64,000 nt of DNA. It comes from CAZJFH01 sp964545205 (GTDB lineage: Bacteria; Pseudomonadota; Alphaproteobacteria; Rhodospirillales; Magnetospirillaceae). The position numbers and the translations under genes were made by a program. Every line of letters starts with the position of its first letter. The stretch's first letter is position 1. Shown piece by piece: positions 57,127-64,000 of the stretch. The DNA lies in assembly GCA_964545205.1 (NCBI GenBank), contig CAZJFH010000004.1, positions 54,296 through 118,295 of the forward strand, written 5' to 3'. Under the pieces are notes generated by a model. The model was not told the DNA's origin. It saw only the letters and a program-made list of their open reading frames with translations, and did not search any database.

Positions 57127-57408
57127 ATGATCGTTTCGTTCCGCTGCCGGGAAACCGCGGCCATTTGGGCAGGCAGGCGCAGCCGCCGCCTGCCTGCCGA
57201 CATCCAGGCGGCCGCCCTGCGCAAGCTGCGCATCCTGCACGCCGCGCGGCGGATCGAGGATTTGCGGGTGCCGCCGGGAAACCGACTGGAGGCGTTGCGC
57301 GGCGACCGGGCCGGGCACCACAGCATCCGCATCAACGACCAGTGGCGCGTCTGCTTCGCGTGGACAGAAGGAGGACCGGCAGATGTCGAAATCGTCGACT
57401 ACCACTGA
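57127..57408 (+). CDS. higB: HigB-type RelE/ParE-superfamily toxin
   Basis: A 93-residue predicted mRNA interferase. The HigB/RelE outline is clear: IVSFRCRETAAIWAG, LPADIQAAALRKLRILHAA, IEDLRVPPGNRLEALRGDRAGHHSIRI-type core and NDQWRVCFAWTEGG with VEIVDYH at the end. AGGGGAGG lies upstream. The toxin-first order and 26-base overlap with the antitoxin are typical of higBA. Confidence 0.93.
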   Translation: MIVSFRCRETAAIWAGRRSRRLPADIQAAALRKLRILHAARRIEDLRVPPGNRLEALRGDRAGHHSIRINDQWRVCFAWTEGGPADVEIVDYH

Positions 57409-57694
57409 GAACCTGCCCAACCCGCATCCCGGCGAGATCCTGCTCGAGGAATTCCTGCGCCCGATGGCCCTGTCTCAAAACGCGCTGGCGCGGGCGATCA
57501 ACGTGCCGCCGCGGCGCATCAACGAGATCGTGCTGGGCCAGCGCGCGATCACGGCCGATACCGATCTGCGGCTGGCCCGCTATTTCGGCGTTTCGGACGG
57601 CTTCTTCATCGCCCTGCAGACGGAATACGACCTGATGGAGCGCCGCCGCCAGATCGCGGGCGAGTTGGCGCGGATCGCACCGCGCGCGGCCTGA
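57383..57694 (+). CDS. higA: HigA-family antitoxin
   Basis: A 103-residue XRE-type protein. NPHPGEILLEEFLRPMALSQ, NALARAINVPPRRINEIVLG and ITADTDLRLARYFGVSDGFF are the standard HigA helices. It neutralises HigB and should bind the palindrome at 57085-57101. It ends six bases before the convergent pump gene's stop. Confidence 0.94.
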   Translation: MSKSSTTTENLPNPHPGEILLEEFLRPMALSQNALARAINVPPRRINEIVLGQRAITADTDLRLARYFGVSDGFFIALQTEYDLMERRRQIAGELARIAPRAA

Positions 57695-57700
57695 GAAAGC

Positions 57701-59278
57701 TCAATGCCCGCCGGCGTCGGCGCCGGCGGGGCGGACCTTGCGCACCAGCGGCATGAACGACAGCGCCACCGCGAACACCGCGCCGACCATCAGGAACAAA
57801 TCGGCGAAGGTCAGCACCATCGCCTCGCGGGTCACCAGCCCGTGCATCAGCTTCAGCGCCGCGGCCTCGGCGTCGAGGCCGAGCAGCGGCTCCAGCCGCG
57901 CCGTCAGCCCCTCGAAGGCGCCGGACACCGCGATGCGGGCGCCGTTGACGCGCTCGGCGAGATGCGCCAGGTGCATGTCGAAGCGCGACGCGAGCTGGGT
58001 GTTGATCACCGCCAGGCCGATGGCGCCGCCGAGATTGCGCATCAGGTTGTACAGGCCCGAGGCGTTCTGGAGCTGCTCGTGCGGCAGCAGGCCGAGGGCG
58101 ATGTTGTTGATCGGCACGAAGCACAGCATCAAGGACAGCCCGCGCACCGCCTGCGGCACGAACAGCTCCCAGTAGCCCCATTCGGCGGTGACGCCGGCGT
58201 TGAGGTACAGCCCGAGCCCGAACAGCCCCAGCCCGATCGCCAGCATCAGCCGCAGGTCGATCTTCCTGGCCAGCATGCCGGCCAGCGGCGCCGACAGGAA
58301 CTGGAACATGCCGGTGACCATCATGGTCACGCCGATCTCGTAGGCGTCGTAGCCGCGCACCTGGCCGAGATAGAGCGGCATCAGGTAGACCGAACCGTAC
58401 AGCCCGACGCCGATGACGAAGCTGAAGGCGCAGCCGATGGCGAAGTTGCGGTTCACGAAGGCGCGCAGCTCGATCACCGGATGGGCGATGGTCAGCTCGC
58501 GCCAGAAGAACAGCACCGCGCCGGCCGCCGAGATCGCCGAGATCGCCAGGATGTGGCGGTTGGCGAACCAGTCCTCGCCGGGCCCCTCCTCCAGCACGTA
58601 CTGCAGGCAGCCGAGGAAGATCGCGACCAGGGCGATGCCCGGCAGGTCGACCTTCTTCAGGAGCCCGAGATCGGGCCGGTCGACGCGCACGAACAGCAGC
58701 ACGAGGACGCTGACGATCACGCCGGGCACCACGTTGATCAGGAACAGCCAGTGCCAGGACGCCGTCTGGGTGATCCAGCCGCCCAGCGTCGGCCCCAGCG
58801 TCGGCGCCATCGTCGCCACCAGGCCGATCAGCACGCTGACCCCGGCCTGGCGCTCGCGCGGGAACAGCCGGAAGCTGGTCGCGAACACGGTCGGGATCAT
58901 CGCGCCGCCGAGAAAGCCCTGCAGCGCCCGGAACACGATCATCGATTCCAGGCTCCAGGCGAAGGCGCAGGCGACCGAGGCGGCGGTGAAGGTGACGCAG
59001 GAGACGAAGAACAGCCAGCGCGTCGAGAACACCCGCGCCAGCCAGCCCGACAGCGGGATCATGATGACCTCGGCGATCAGGTACGAGGTCTGGACCCAGC
59101 CGATCTCCTCGATGCTGGCGCCGATGCCGGCCTGGATCTCGGCCAGCGAGCTGGCGACGATCTGGATGTCGAGGATCGCCATGAACATGCCGACGACCAG
59201 GGCCATGAAGCCGGCCCATTCGCGGGCGCCGACGCGCTTCGCGGCCTGGGGCGGCGCGACCTCGGTGACGGCGCTCAT
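57701..59278 (-). CDS. emrB: EmrB/DHA2-family multidrug efflux permease
   Basis: A 525-residue MFS protein with about 14 helices. The first helix carries LVVGMFMAILDIQIVASSL, followed by WVQTSYLIAEVIMIPLSGWL, FRALQGFLGGAMIPTVF and LGPTLGGWITQTASWHWLF, the DHA2 motif C region. It exports drugs through an EmrA adaptor and an outer-membrane channel. Its start overlaps the adaptor stop by four bases. Confidence 0.94.
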   Translation of the reverse strand: MSAVTEVAPPQAAKRVGAREWAGFMALVVGMFMAILDIQIVASSLAEIQAGIGASIEEIGWVQTSYLIAEVIMIPLSGWLARVFSTRWLFFVSCVTFTAASVACAFAWSLESMIVFRALQGFLGGAMIPTVFATSFRLFPRERQAGVSVLIGLVATMAPTLGPTLGGWITQTASWHWLFLINVVPGVIVSVLVLLFVRVDRPDLGLLKKVDLPGIALVAIFLGCLQYVLEEGPGEDWFANRHILAISAISAAGAVLFFWRELTIAHPVIELRAFVNRNFAIGCAFSFVIGVGLYGSVYLMPLYLGQVRGYDAYEIGVTMMVTGMFQFLSAPLAGMLARKIDLRLMLAIGLGLFGLGLYLNAGVTAEWGYWELFVPQAVRGLSLMLCFVPINNIALGLLPHEQLQNASGLYNLMRNLGGAIGLAVINTQLASRFDMHLAHLAERVNGARIAVSGAFEGLTARLEPLLGLDAEAAALKLMHGLVTREAMVLTFADLFLMVGAVFAVALSFMPLVRKVRPAGADAGGH

Positions 59279-60330
59279 CTGGTGGCGACGGCGCCGCCGG
59301 CGGGCACGTCGCGGGTGTCGACGGAGACGACCGCCGACATGCCGGGCCGCAGCAGGCCGGCCAGCGGATTGTCGCGCGGCAGGGCGATGCGGACCGGGAT
59401 GCGCTGCACGACCTTGGTGAAATTGCCGGAGGCGTTCTCGGGCGGCAGCAGGCTGAACTGGGCGCCGCTGGCCGGGGCGAAGCTGTCGATGCGCCCGGTG
59501 ACCGGCCAGCCGGGAAAGGCGTCGATCGCCACCGACACCGCCTGCCCGGCCGCCAGCCGCCCGATCTGGGTTTCCTTGAAATTGGCCTCGATCCACACGC
59601 CGTGCAGCGGCACCACCGCCATCAGCACGGCGCCGGGGCGCACGAACTGGCCGACCCGGACGCCGCGATTGCCGACGACGCCGTCGACCGGGGCGCGCAC
59701 GACCGTGCCCTCGAGATCGACCTCGGCGGCGGCCAGCGCCGCCTCGGCGCGCCACAGCCCGGCCTCGGCGACCGCGCGCTCGGCGCGCAGCACCTCGATC
59801 TGCCCGATGGCGGCGTCGCGGGCGGCGGCGGCGGCGCGCTCGGCCGCCGCCGCCTTGGCCACCGCCGCCTGGTCGGCGTCGAGCCGCTGGCGGCTGGCGT
59901 AGTCGTCGCGCACCAGCCGCTGGGCGCGGGTCAGCTCCTGACGGGCGCGCACCGCCTCGGCGGCCGCCGCCTCGAGCTGCGCCTCGGCGCCGGCGATCAC
60001 CGAGTTCTGCACCGTCAGGCGGGTGTCGATGTTGGCCAGCGCCGCCTTGGCCCCGGCGACGGCGGCCCGCGCCTGCTCGAGCCGCGCCCGGTAGTCGCGG
60101 TCGTCGATCCGCAGCAGCACCTGCCCGGCCGCGACCTGCTGGTTGTCGGCGATCTCGACGGCGACGACATGGCCGGCGACCTTGGGGCTGATCGGGGTGA
60201 CGTCGCTGTGGACATAGGCGTTGTCGGTGCCTTCCGCGAATCGCCACTGCGTCCACCACTGCCATCCCGCCCATCCGCCCGCCGCCACGAGGCCGAGCAA
60301 AAGAGACGGCAGAACCAGACGCTTGATCAT
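59275..60330 (-). CDS. emrA: EmrA/HlyD-family efflux adaptor
   Basis: A 351-residue membrane-fusion protein: one N-terminal helix (about 6-22), the biotinyl-lipoyl half motif (YVHSDVTPISPKVAGHVVAV), a coiled-coil hairpin (about 85-185), the second half VRAPVDGVVGNRGVRVGQFV and a beta-barrel. It pairs with the downstream permease. A TetR gene is divergent, with an operator in the 88-base gap. Confidence 0.94.
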   Translation of the reverse strand: MIKRLVLPSLLLGLVAAGGWAGWQWWTQWRFAEGTDNAYVHSDVTPISPKVAGHVVAVEIADNQQVAAGQVLLRIDDRDYRARLEQARAAVAGAKAALANIDTRLTVQNSVIAGAEAQLEAAAAEAVRARQELTRAQRLVRDDYASRQRLDADQAAVAKAAAAERAAAAARDAAIGQIEVLRAERAVAEAGLWRAEAALAAAEVDLEGTVVRAPVDGVVGNRGVRVGQFVRPGAVLMAVVPLHGVWIEANFKETQIGRLAAGQAVSVAIDAFPGWPVTGRIDSFAPASGAQFSLLPPENASGNFTKVVQRIPVRIALPRDNPLAGLLRPGMSAVVSVDTRDVPAGGAVATR

Positions 60331-60367
60331 GGCATTATCCCGGCGACGACTGTGGGCTTGCGTGACT

Positions 60368-60386
60368 GAACTGAACGGTTTAGTTC
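60368..60386. promoter_or_regulatory. Operator between emrA and the TetR gene
   Basis: GAACTGAACGGTTTAGTTC is a 19-base near-palindrome with only two non-matching pairs outside the centre. It sits in the divergent promoter region, suited to joint control of the pump and repressor. Confidence 0.75.
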
Positions 60387-60418
60387 TTATCGCGCCAACA
60401 TGAAGAGGTCAACACGGC

Positions 60419-61078
60419 ATGGCGCCGAGCAAAGCGAATCCGGTGAAGACGAAGGGGCATCCGGGCAAGCGCGAAGCGATCCTGACGGCGGCGCTGGACG
60501 TGTTCCTGGACTGCGGCTACGCCGCCGCCAGCGTCGACGCGATCGCGGCGCGGGCCGGCGTGTCGAAGGCCACGATCTACGCCCATTTCGCCGGCAAGGA
60601 GGCGCTGTTCGGCACCTTGATCGCCGACCGCTGCGACGCCTGCTTCGGCCGCATCGAGCAGCCGGCGCTTGACGAGACCGGACTGCGCGCCGCGCTGACC
60701 AAGCTGGCCCGCGACTTCTTCGACCTGGTCACCGCGCCGGAGGCGCTGGCGATGTTCCGCGTCGTCGTCGCCGAAGCGGCGCGCTTCCCCGAGGTCGGCC
60801 GCGCCTTCTACGCCGCCGGGCCGGCGCCGGGCCTGGAGGCCATCACCCGCTTCTTCGCCGAGATCGACCGCCGCGGCCTGCTCGACATACCCGACCCGCG
60901 CCTGGCCGCCGAGTACCTGGTCGGCATGCTGCGCTCCGACACCTATCTGAGCATGCTGCTCGGCCTGTCCGGGCCGAAGCGGCCGGTCGAGGCGATGATC
61001 GACGGCGCCGTCGACCTGATCATGCGCGGCTACGCGCCGCGCAAGCCGCGGCCCGGCTCCGGGGCCGCCGCATCCTGA
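60419..61078 (+). CDS. TetR/AcrR-family repressor of the EmrAB pump
   Basis: A 219-residue regulator. The N-terminal domain ILTAALDVFLDCGYAAASVD, AIAARAGVSKATIYAHFAGK is a classic TetR helix-turn-helix. The C-terminal domain (LTKLARDFFDLVTAPEALAM; YLVGMLRSDTYLSMLLGLSG) is of the AefR-like type common in pump repressors. Control of the divergent pump is inferred from position and the shared operator. Confidence 0.92.
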   Translation: MAPSKANPVKTKGHPGKREAILTAALDVFLDCGYAAASVDAIAARAGVSKATIYAHFAGKEALFGTLIADRCDACFGRIEQPALDETGLRAALTKLARDFFDLVTAPEALAMFRVVVAEAARFPEVGRAFYAAGPAPGLEAITRFFAEIDRRGLLDIPDPRLAAEYLVGMLRSDTYLSMLLGLSGPKRPVEAMIDGAVDLIMRGYAPRKPRPGSGAAAS

Positions 61079-61141
61079 CGGCGACGCCGCCCGTGCTGTT
61101 TCGTCTGGCCGAAGCCGACGAATTTGCTATCTTGCCGGCCC

Positions 61142-61810
61142 ATGACAGCCAACACCGCCCTCTTCTCCGGACACGGCCTGACCTGCATTCGCGGCGAGCG
61201 CATGGTGTTCTCGGATCTCGACTTCGCGCTGGAGGCCGGTGACGCGCTGGTGCTGCTGGGCCCCAACGGGTCCGGCAAGTCCAGCCTGTTGCGGCTGATG
61301 GCCGGGCTGCTGCGGGCGGCCGACGGCCGGCTGTGCTGGCAGGGCGAGGCGGTGACCGAGGACCGCGAGGCCCATGCCGGGCGCACCCATTACGTCGGCC
61401 ACCACGACGCGGTCAAGCCGGTGCTGTCGGTGCTCGAGAACGTGCTGTTCTGGGCCCGGCTGCACGACGCCCACGCCGGGCCCGCCAACGCCGCCAAGGC
61501 GCTGGAGCGCTTCGGGCTGTCGCATCTGGAGGGCATGCCGGGCAAGCTGCTGTCGGCCGGCCAGAAAAGGCGCGTCAACCTGTCGCGGCTGCTGGCCGCG
61601 CCGTCGCCGCTGTGGCTGCTCGACGAGCCGACGGTGGCGCTCGACCGGGGCTCGGTGAAGGTGCTGGAACAGGTGATCGCCGAGCACCGGGCCGGCGGCG
61701 GCATGGTGGTGGTCTCGACGCATCTCGACATCGACATGCCGGGCGGGCGCGAGCTGCACATGGACGAATTCGGCGCCCCGGCGTCCTGGGCCGAGGGGAT
61801 GTGGGTGTGA
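61142..61810 (+). CDS. ccmA: Heme exporter ATP-binding protein CcmA
   Basis: A 222-residue ABC ATPase of the CcmABCD complex that releases holo-CcmE during c-type cytochrome assembly. Walker A is GPNGSGKSSL, the signature reads LSAGQKRRVNLSRLL, Walker B WLLDEPTVALD, and VVVSTHLDIDM carries the switch His. The ATG at 61142 is chosen to match family length. It overlaps ccmB by four bases (GTGA). Confidence 0.96.
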   Translation: MTANTALFSGHGLTCIRGERMVFSDLDFALEAGDALVLLGPNGSGKSSLLRLMAGLLRAADGRLCWQGEAVTEDREAHAGRTHYVGHHDAVKPVLSVLENVLFWARLHDAHAGPANAAKALERFGLSHLEGMPGKLLSAGQKRRVNLSRLLAAPSPLWLLDEPTVALDRGSVKVLEQVIAEHRAGGGMVVVSTHLDIDMPGGRELHMDEFGAPASWAEGMWV

Positions 61811-62472
61811 GCGCCTTTTTCGAGATCGTCCGCCGCGAGCTGCGCCTGGCCCTGCGCCAGGGCACCGACAGCATCATGGTCGTCGCCTTCTTCGTGCTGA
61901 CGGTGGTGCTGTTCCCGTTCGGCATCGGCCCCGAGCTCAACATCCTCGAGCGGGTCTCGGCCGGCGTGCTGTGGGTCACCGCGCTGCTGGCCTCGATGCT
62001 GTCGCTCGACCGGCTGTTCCAGAACGACTACGAGGACGGCGCGCTGGAACTGCTGACCCTGACCCCGGCGCCGGTGCCGATCGTCGTGCTGGCCAAGGTG
62101 GCGGCGCACTGGCTGACCACGGGCCTGCCGCTGATCGCGGCGGCGCCGCTGCTGGCCGTGCTGCTCAACATGAACGCCGACGGATTCGGCGTGCTGCTGC
62201 TGGCGATGCTGCTCGGCACGCCGTCGCTCAGCCTGATCGGCGCCATGGGCGCCGCGCTGGTGCTGGGGGCGCGGCGCGGCGGCGTTCTCGTATCACTTCT
62301 GATCTTGCCTTTGTACGTTCCGGTCCTCATCTTCGGCGTCGGCGCCGTGGATGCCGCCATCCACGGCTTCAGCCCGCAGGCACAGCTGCTGGTGCTCGGC
62401 GCGATCCTGCTCGCGGCGCTGCCACTTGCCCCTTTGGCTACCTCCGCGGCGCTCCGGCAGGCTATCGAGTGA
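61807..62472 (+). CDS. ccmB: Heme exporter protein CcmB
   Basis: A 221-residue permease with about six helices, starting at GTG inside the ccmA stop. FEIVRRELRLALRQGTDSIM, GPELNILERVSAGVLWVTAL, and LDRLFQNDYEDGALELL are family signatures; PLYVPVLIFGVGAVD appears late. It forms the ABC complex with CcmA and CcmC. Confidence 0.96.
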   Translation: MSAFFEIVRRELRLALRQGTDSIMVVAFFVLTVVLFPFGIGPELNILERVSAGVLWVTALLASMLSLDRLFQNDYEDGALELLTLTPAPVPIVVLAKVAAHWLTTGLPLIAAAPLLAVLLNMNADGFGVLLLAMLLGTPSLSLIGAMGAALVLGARRGGVLVSLLILPLYVPVLIFGVGAVDAAIHGFSPQAQLLVLGAILLAALPLAPLATSAALRQAIE

Positions 62473-62537
62473 CCAATTTGGGATAGTCCGATCCGGTTAG
62501 GCTTCCATATGGCGGCAGGGGGCTGTAGAAGACGCTG

Positions 62538-63263
62538 ATGCACAAATACGCCAATCCCGCGCGCTTCCTGCGCATCGCCAACGCGGTTCTGCCCTGGGTC
62601 GCCGGCCTGACGGCCGTGCTGATCGGGCTCGGGCTGTATTACGGGCTGTTCGCCTCGCCGGCCGACTACCAGCAGGGCGAGACGGTGCGGATCATGTACG
62701 TGCACGTGCCCGCGGCCTGGATGGGGCTGTTCGTCTACACCAACATCGCCATCGCCAGCGCCGTGGCGCTGATCTGGAAGCATCCCTTGGCCGACGTGAT
62801 CGCCAAGGCGTCGTCGCCGGTGGGCGCCGGCTTCACCTTCGTCTGCCTGGTCACCGGCGCCCTGTGGGGCAAGCCGATGTGGGGGACGTGGTGGGCCTGG
62901 GACGCCCGGCTGACCAGCATGCTGATCCTGCTGTTCCTGTATTTCGGCCACATGGCGCTGATCAACGCCTTCGACGACCCGACCCGCGGCGCCCGCGCCG
63001 CCGCCATCCTGGCGCTGGCCGGCTTCGTCAACGTGCCGATCATCAAGTTTTCCGTCGACTGGTGGAACACCCTGCACCAGCCGGCCAGCGTCGTGAAGAT
63101 GGACGGCCCGGCGATCGACCCGTCGATGATGCTGCCGCTATTGCTTATGGGGGTAGGTTTTACCACCTACTTCGTGACGATCCTGATCCTTCGGGTCAGG
63201 GCGGAGATCGCCGGTACCAAGATCCGCGCGATCCGGCTGATGCAGGTGCACGGCCAGGGCTAG
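62538..63263 (+). CDS. ccmC: Heme exporter/handling protein CcmC
   Basis: A 241-residue membrane protein with six helices. The WWD heme-handling signature WGTWWAWDARLT lies in the middle and periplasmic histidines flank it (VHVPAAWMG; TLHQPASV). It loads heme onto CcmE. It begins 65 bases after ccmB. Confidence 0.97.
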   Translation: MHKYANPARFLRIANAVLPWVAGLTAVLIGLGLYYGLFASPADYQQGETVRIMYVHVPAAWMGLFVYTNIAIASAVALIWKHPLADVIAKASSPVGAGFTFVCLVTGALWGKPMWGTWWAWDARLTSMLILLFLYFGHMALINAFDDPTRGARAAAILALAGFVNVPIIKFSVDWWNTLHQPASVVKMDGPAIDPSMMLPLLLMGVGFTTYFVTILILRVRAEIAGTKIRAIRLMQVHGQG

Positions 63264-63283
63264 TTCGAGCTTAAGGAAGTCCG

Positions 63284-63499
63284 ATGGCTTCGTTTTTCGA
63301 CATGGGCGGCTACGGGGGCTACGTCTGGCCTTCGTATGTCGTGGCGGCGATCGTGATGATCGGCCTGCTGGTGGCGAGCCTGCGCGGCATGCGCGCCAGC
63401 GAAAAGCAGCTCAAGGTGTTGCAGGAAAGTCGCCCCAACCCCCGCCGCGCGGCGCGGACGGCGAAGGCGCGCGAGGAGGCGAGTCGTGCAGACGCGTAA
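63284..63499 (+). CDS. ccmD: Heme exporter protein CcmD
   Basis: A 71-residue bitopic protein: FFDMGGYGGYVWPSYVVAAI is the family start and its membrane helix, followed by a basic cytoplasmic tail. It stabilises the CcmABC-CcmE complex. TAAGGAAG precedes the ATG. It overlaps ccmE by 14 bases. Confidence 0.95.
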   Translation: MASFFDMGGYGGYVWPSYVVAAIVMIGLLVASLRGMRASEKQLKVLQESRPNPRRAARTAKAREEASRADA

Positions 63500-63935
63500 G
63501 AAGAGACGGCTTTATTTCGTGCTGCTGGGCATGCTGGCCCTCGGCGGCGCCACCGCGCTGGTGCTGACCGCCTTCAACGACAACATGGTCTACTTCTACA
63601 GCCCGACCGAGCTGAAGGCCCGCAACGACATCACGCCGGAGCGCCGGCTGCGCATCGGCGGCCTGGTCGAGGAGGGCAGCATCGTCAAGAGCGGCGAAAC
63701 CGTGAACTTCCGCGTCACCGACACCGCCGAGGCGGTGGCCGTGACCTATGTCGGGCTGCTGCCGGACCTGTTCCGCGAGGGCCAGGGCGTCGTCGCCGAG
63801 GGCCGCCTCGGCAACGACGGCGTGTTCCAGGCCCAGGAAGTGCTGGCCAAGCACGACGAGAACTACATGCCCAAGGAAGTCCAGGACGCCCTGAAGGAAC
63901 AGGGCTACTGGCAGCATGACAAAGAGATGAAATGA
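63486..63935 (+). CDS. ccmE: Cytochrome c-type biogenesis heme chaperone CcmE
   Basis: A 149-residue periplasmic chaperone anchored by one N-terminal helix (about 8-29). H123 in VLAKHDENYMPKE is the residue that binds heme covalently, with Y127 nearby. It starts at GTG within ccmD and its stop overlaps the ccmF start (ATGA). Confidence 0.97.
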   Translation: MQTRKKRRLYFVLLGMLALGGATALVLTAFNDNMVYFYSPTELKARNDITPERRLRIGGLVEEGSIVKSGETVNFRVTDTAEAVAVTYVGLLPDLFREGQGVVAEGRLGNDGVFQAQEVLAKHDENYMPKEVQDALKEQGYWQHDKEMK

Positions 63936-64000
63936 TCGTCGAGATCGGGCATTTCGCCCTCATCCTGGCCCTGTTCGTGGCGCTGGTCCAGGCCAGCGTC
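63932..64000 (+). CDS. ccmF: Cytochrome c-type biogenesis protein CcmF (partial, N-terminus)
   Basis: Only 23 codons are present before the window ends. MIVEIGHFALILALFVALVQ is the characteristic first helix of CcmF, the heme lyase component. The ATGA overlap with ccmE and the operon order support the call. Confidence 0.9.
   Translation, partial: MIVEIGHFALILALFVALVQASV

Overview
The window is a very G+C-rich, densely packed bacterial chromosome segment. It reads as an alphaproteobacterium, most likely of the Rhodospirillales kind. The basis is gene content and order: kdsD-lptC-lptA-lptB-rpoN-ptsN, Hsp20 followed by a DUF1150 protein, FzlA-type glutathione S-transferase, an NDUFA9-like protein, a sigma-54/PTS-Ntr cluster, heme A synthase, ubiquinone genes (ubiE, ubiB), CoaBC-Dut, and a cytochrome c maturation operon. 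These genes fit an aerobic, ubiquinone-using, flagellated or chemotactic heterotroph. No rRNA, prophage or CRISPR array was seen.

Layout. 1-4.9 kb: ubiE-ubiB (minus), a small protein, MeaB, a CheZ-like phosphatase, rpmB and a molybdenum-hydroxylase accessory-like gene. 5-9.6 kb (minus): coaBC-dut-Rrf2 regulator-cysK-moeB-DsrE-like, a sulfur/cofactor cluster. 9.6-17 kb (minus): two sensor histidine kinases around tldD, then ctaA. 17-21.3 kb: a 1142-residue fused flavin/Fe-S oxidoreductase on the plus strand, converging on a bacteriohemerythrin. 21.4-25.1 kb: a TetR-controlled HlyD/ABC exporter with a clear palindromic operator. 25.1-26.6 kb: a small heat-shock operon with a candidate RNA thermometer, then repeats and an IS5 relic. 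26.6-32.9 kb (minus): rnd, kdsD, lptCAB, rpoN, ptsN and tRNA-Leu(CAG). 33-37.8 kb: respiratory accessory genes (NDUFA9-like; NDH-2 fused to a cyclic-nucleotide-binding domain), a gene relic, and an unrecognised pair of secreted proteins. 38-45.8 kb: gltD-gltB, fzlA, LysE-type exporter. 45.8-51.5 kb: lipoprotein, sirtuin, LMW protein phosphatase, glycosyltransferase, agmatinase-family enzyme and a PleD-like diguanylate cyclase, with many dispersed palindromes. 51.7-57.1 kb (minus): ahcY, lipoproteins, recR-ybaB-dnaX and the SRP RNA. 57.1-57.7 kb: a higBA toxin-antitoxin pair. 57.7-61.1 kb: an EmrAB-type pump with a divergent TetR repressor. 61.1-64 kb: ccmABCDE and the start of ccmF.

The less ordinary items are the NfnBA-like single-chain oxidoreductase, the NDH-2/cNMP fusion with a nearby broken copy of the neighbouring gene's 3' end, the unknown secreted pair at 36-37.7 kb, a CheZ-like protein ending in two near-identical CheY-docking-like motifs, and at least three families of dispersed intergenic palindromes. 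I found no defence system or other clearly new multigene system. Start sites were chosen by eye from ribosome-binding sites and family N-termini; no database search was run.
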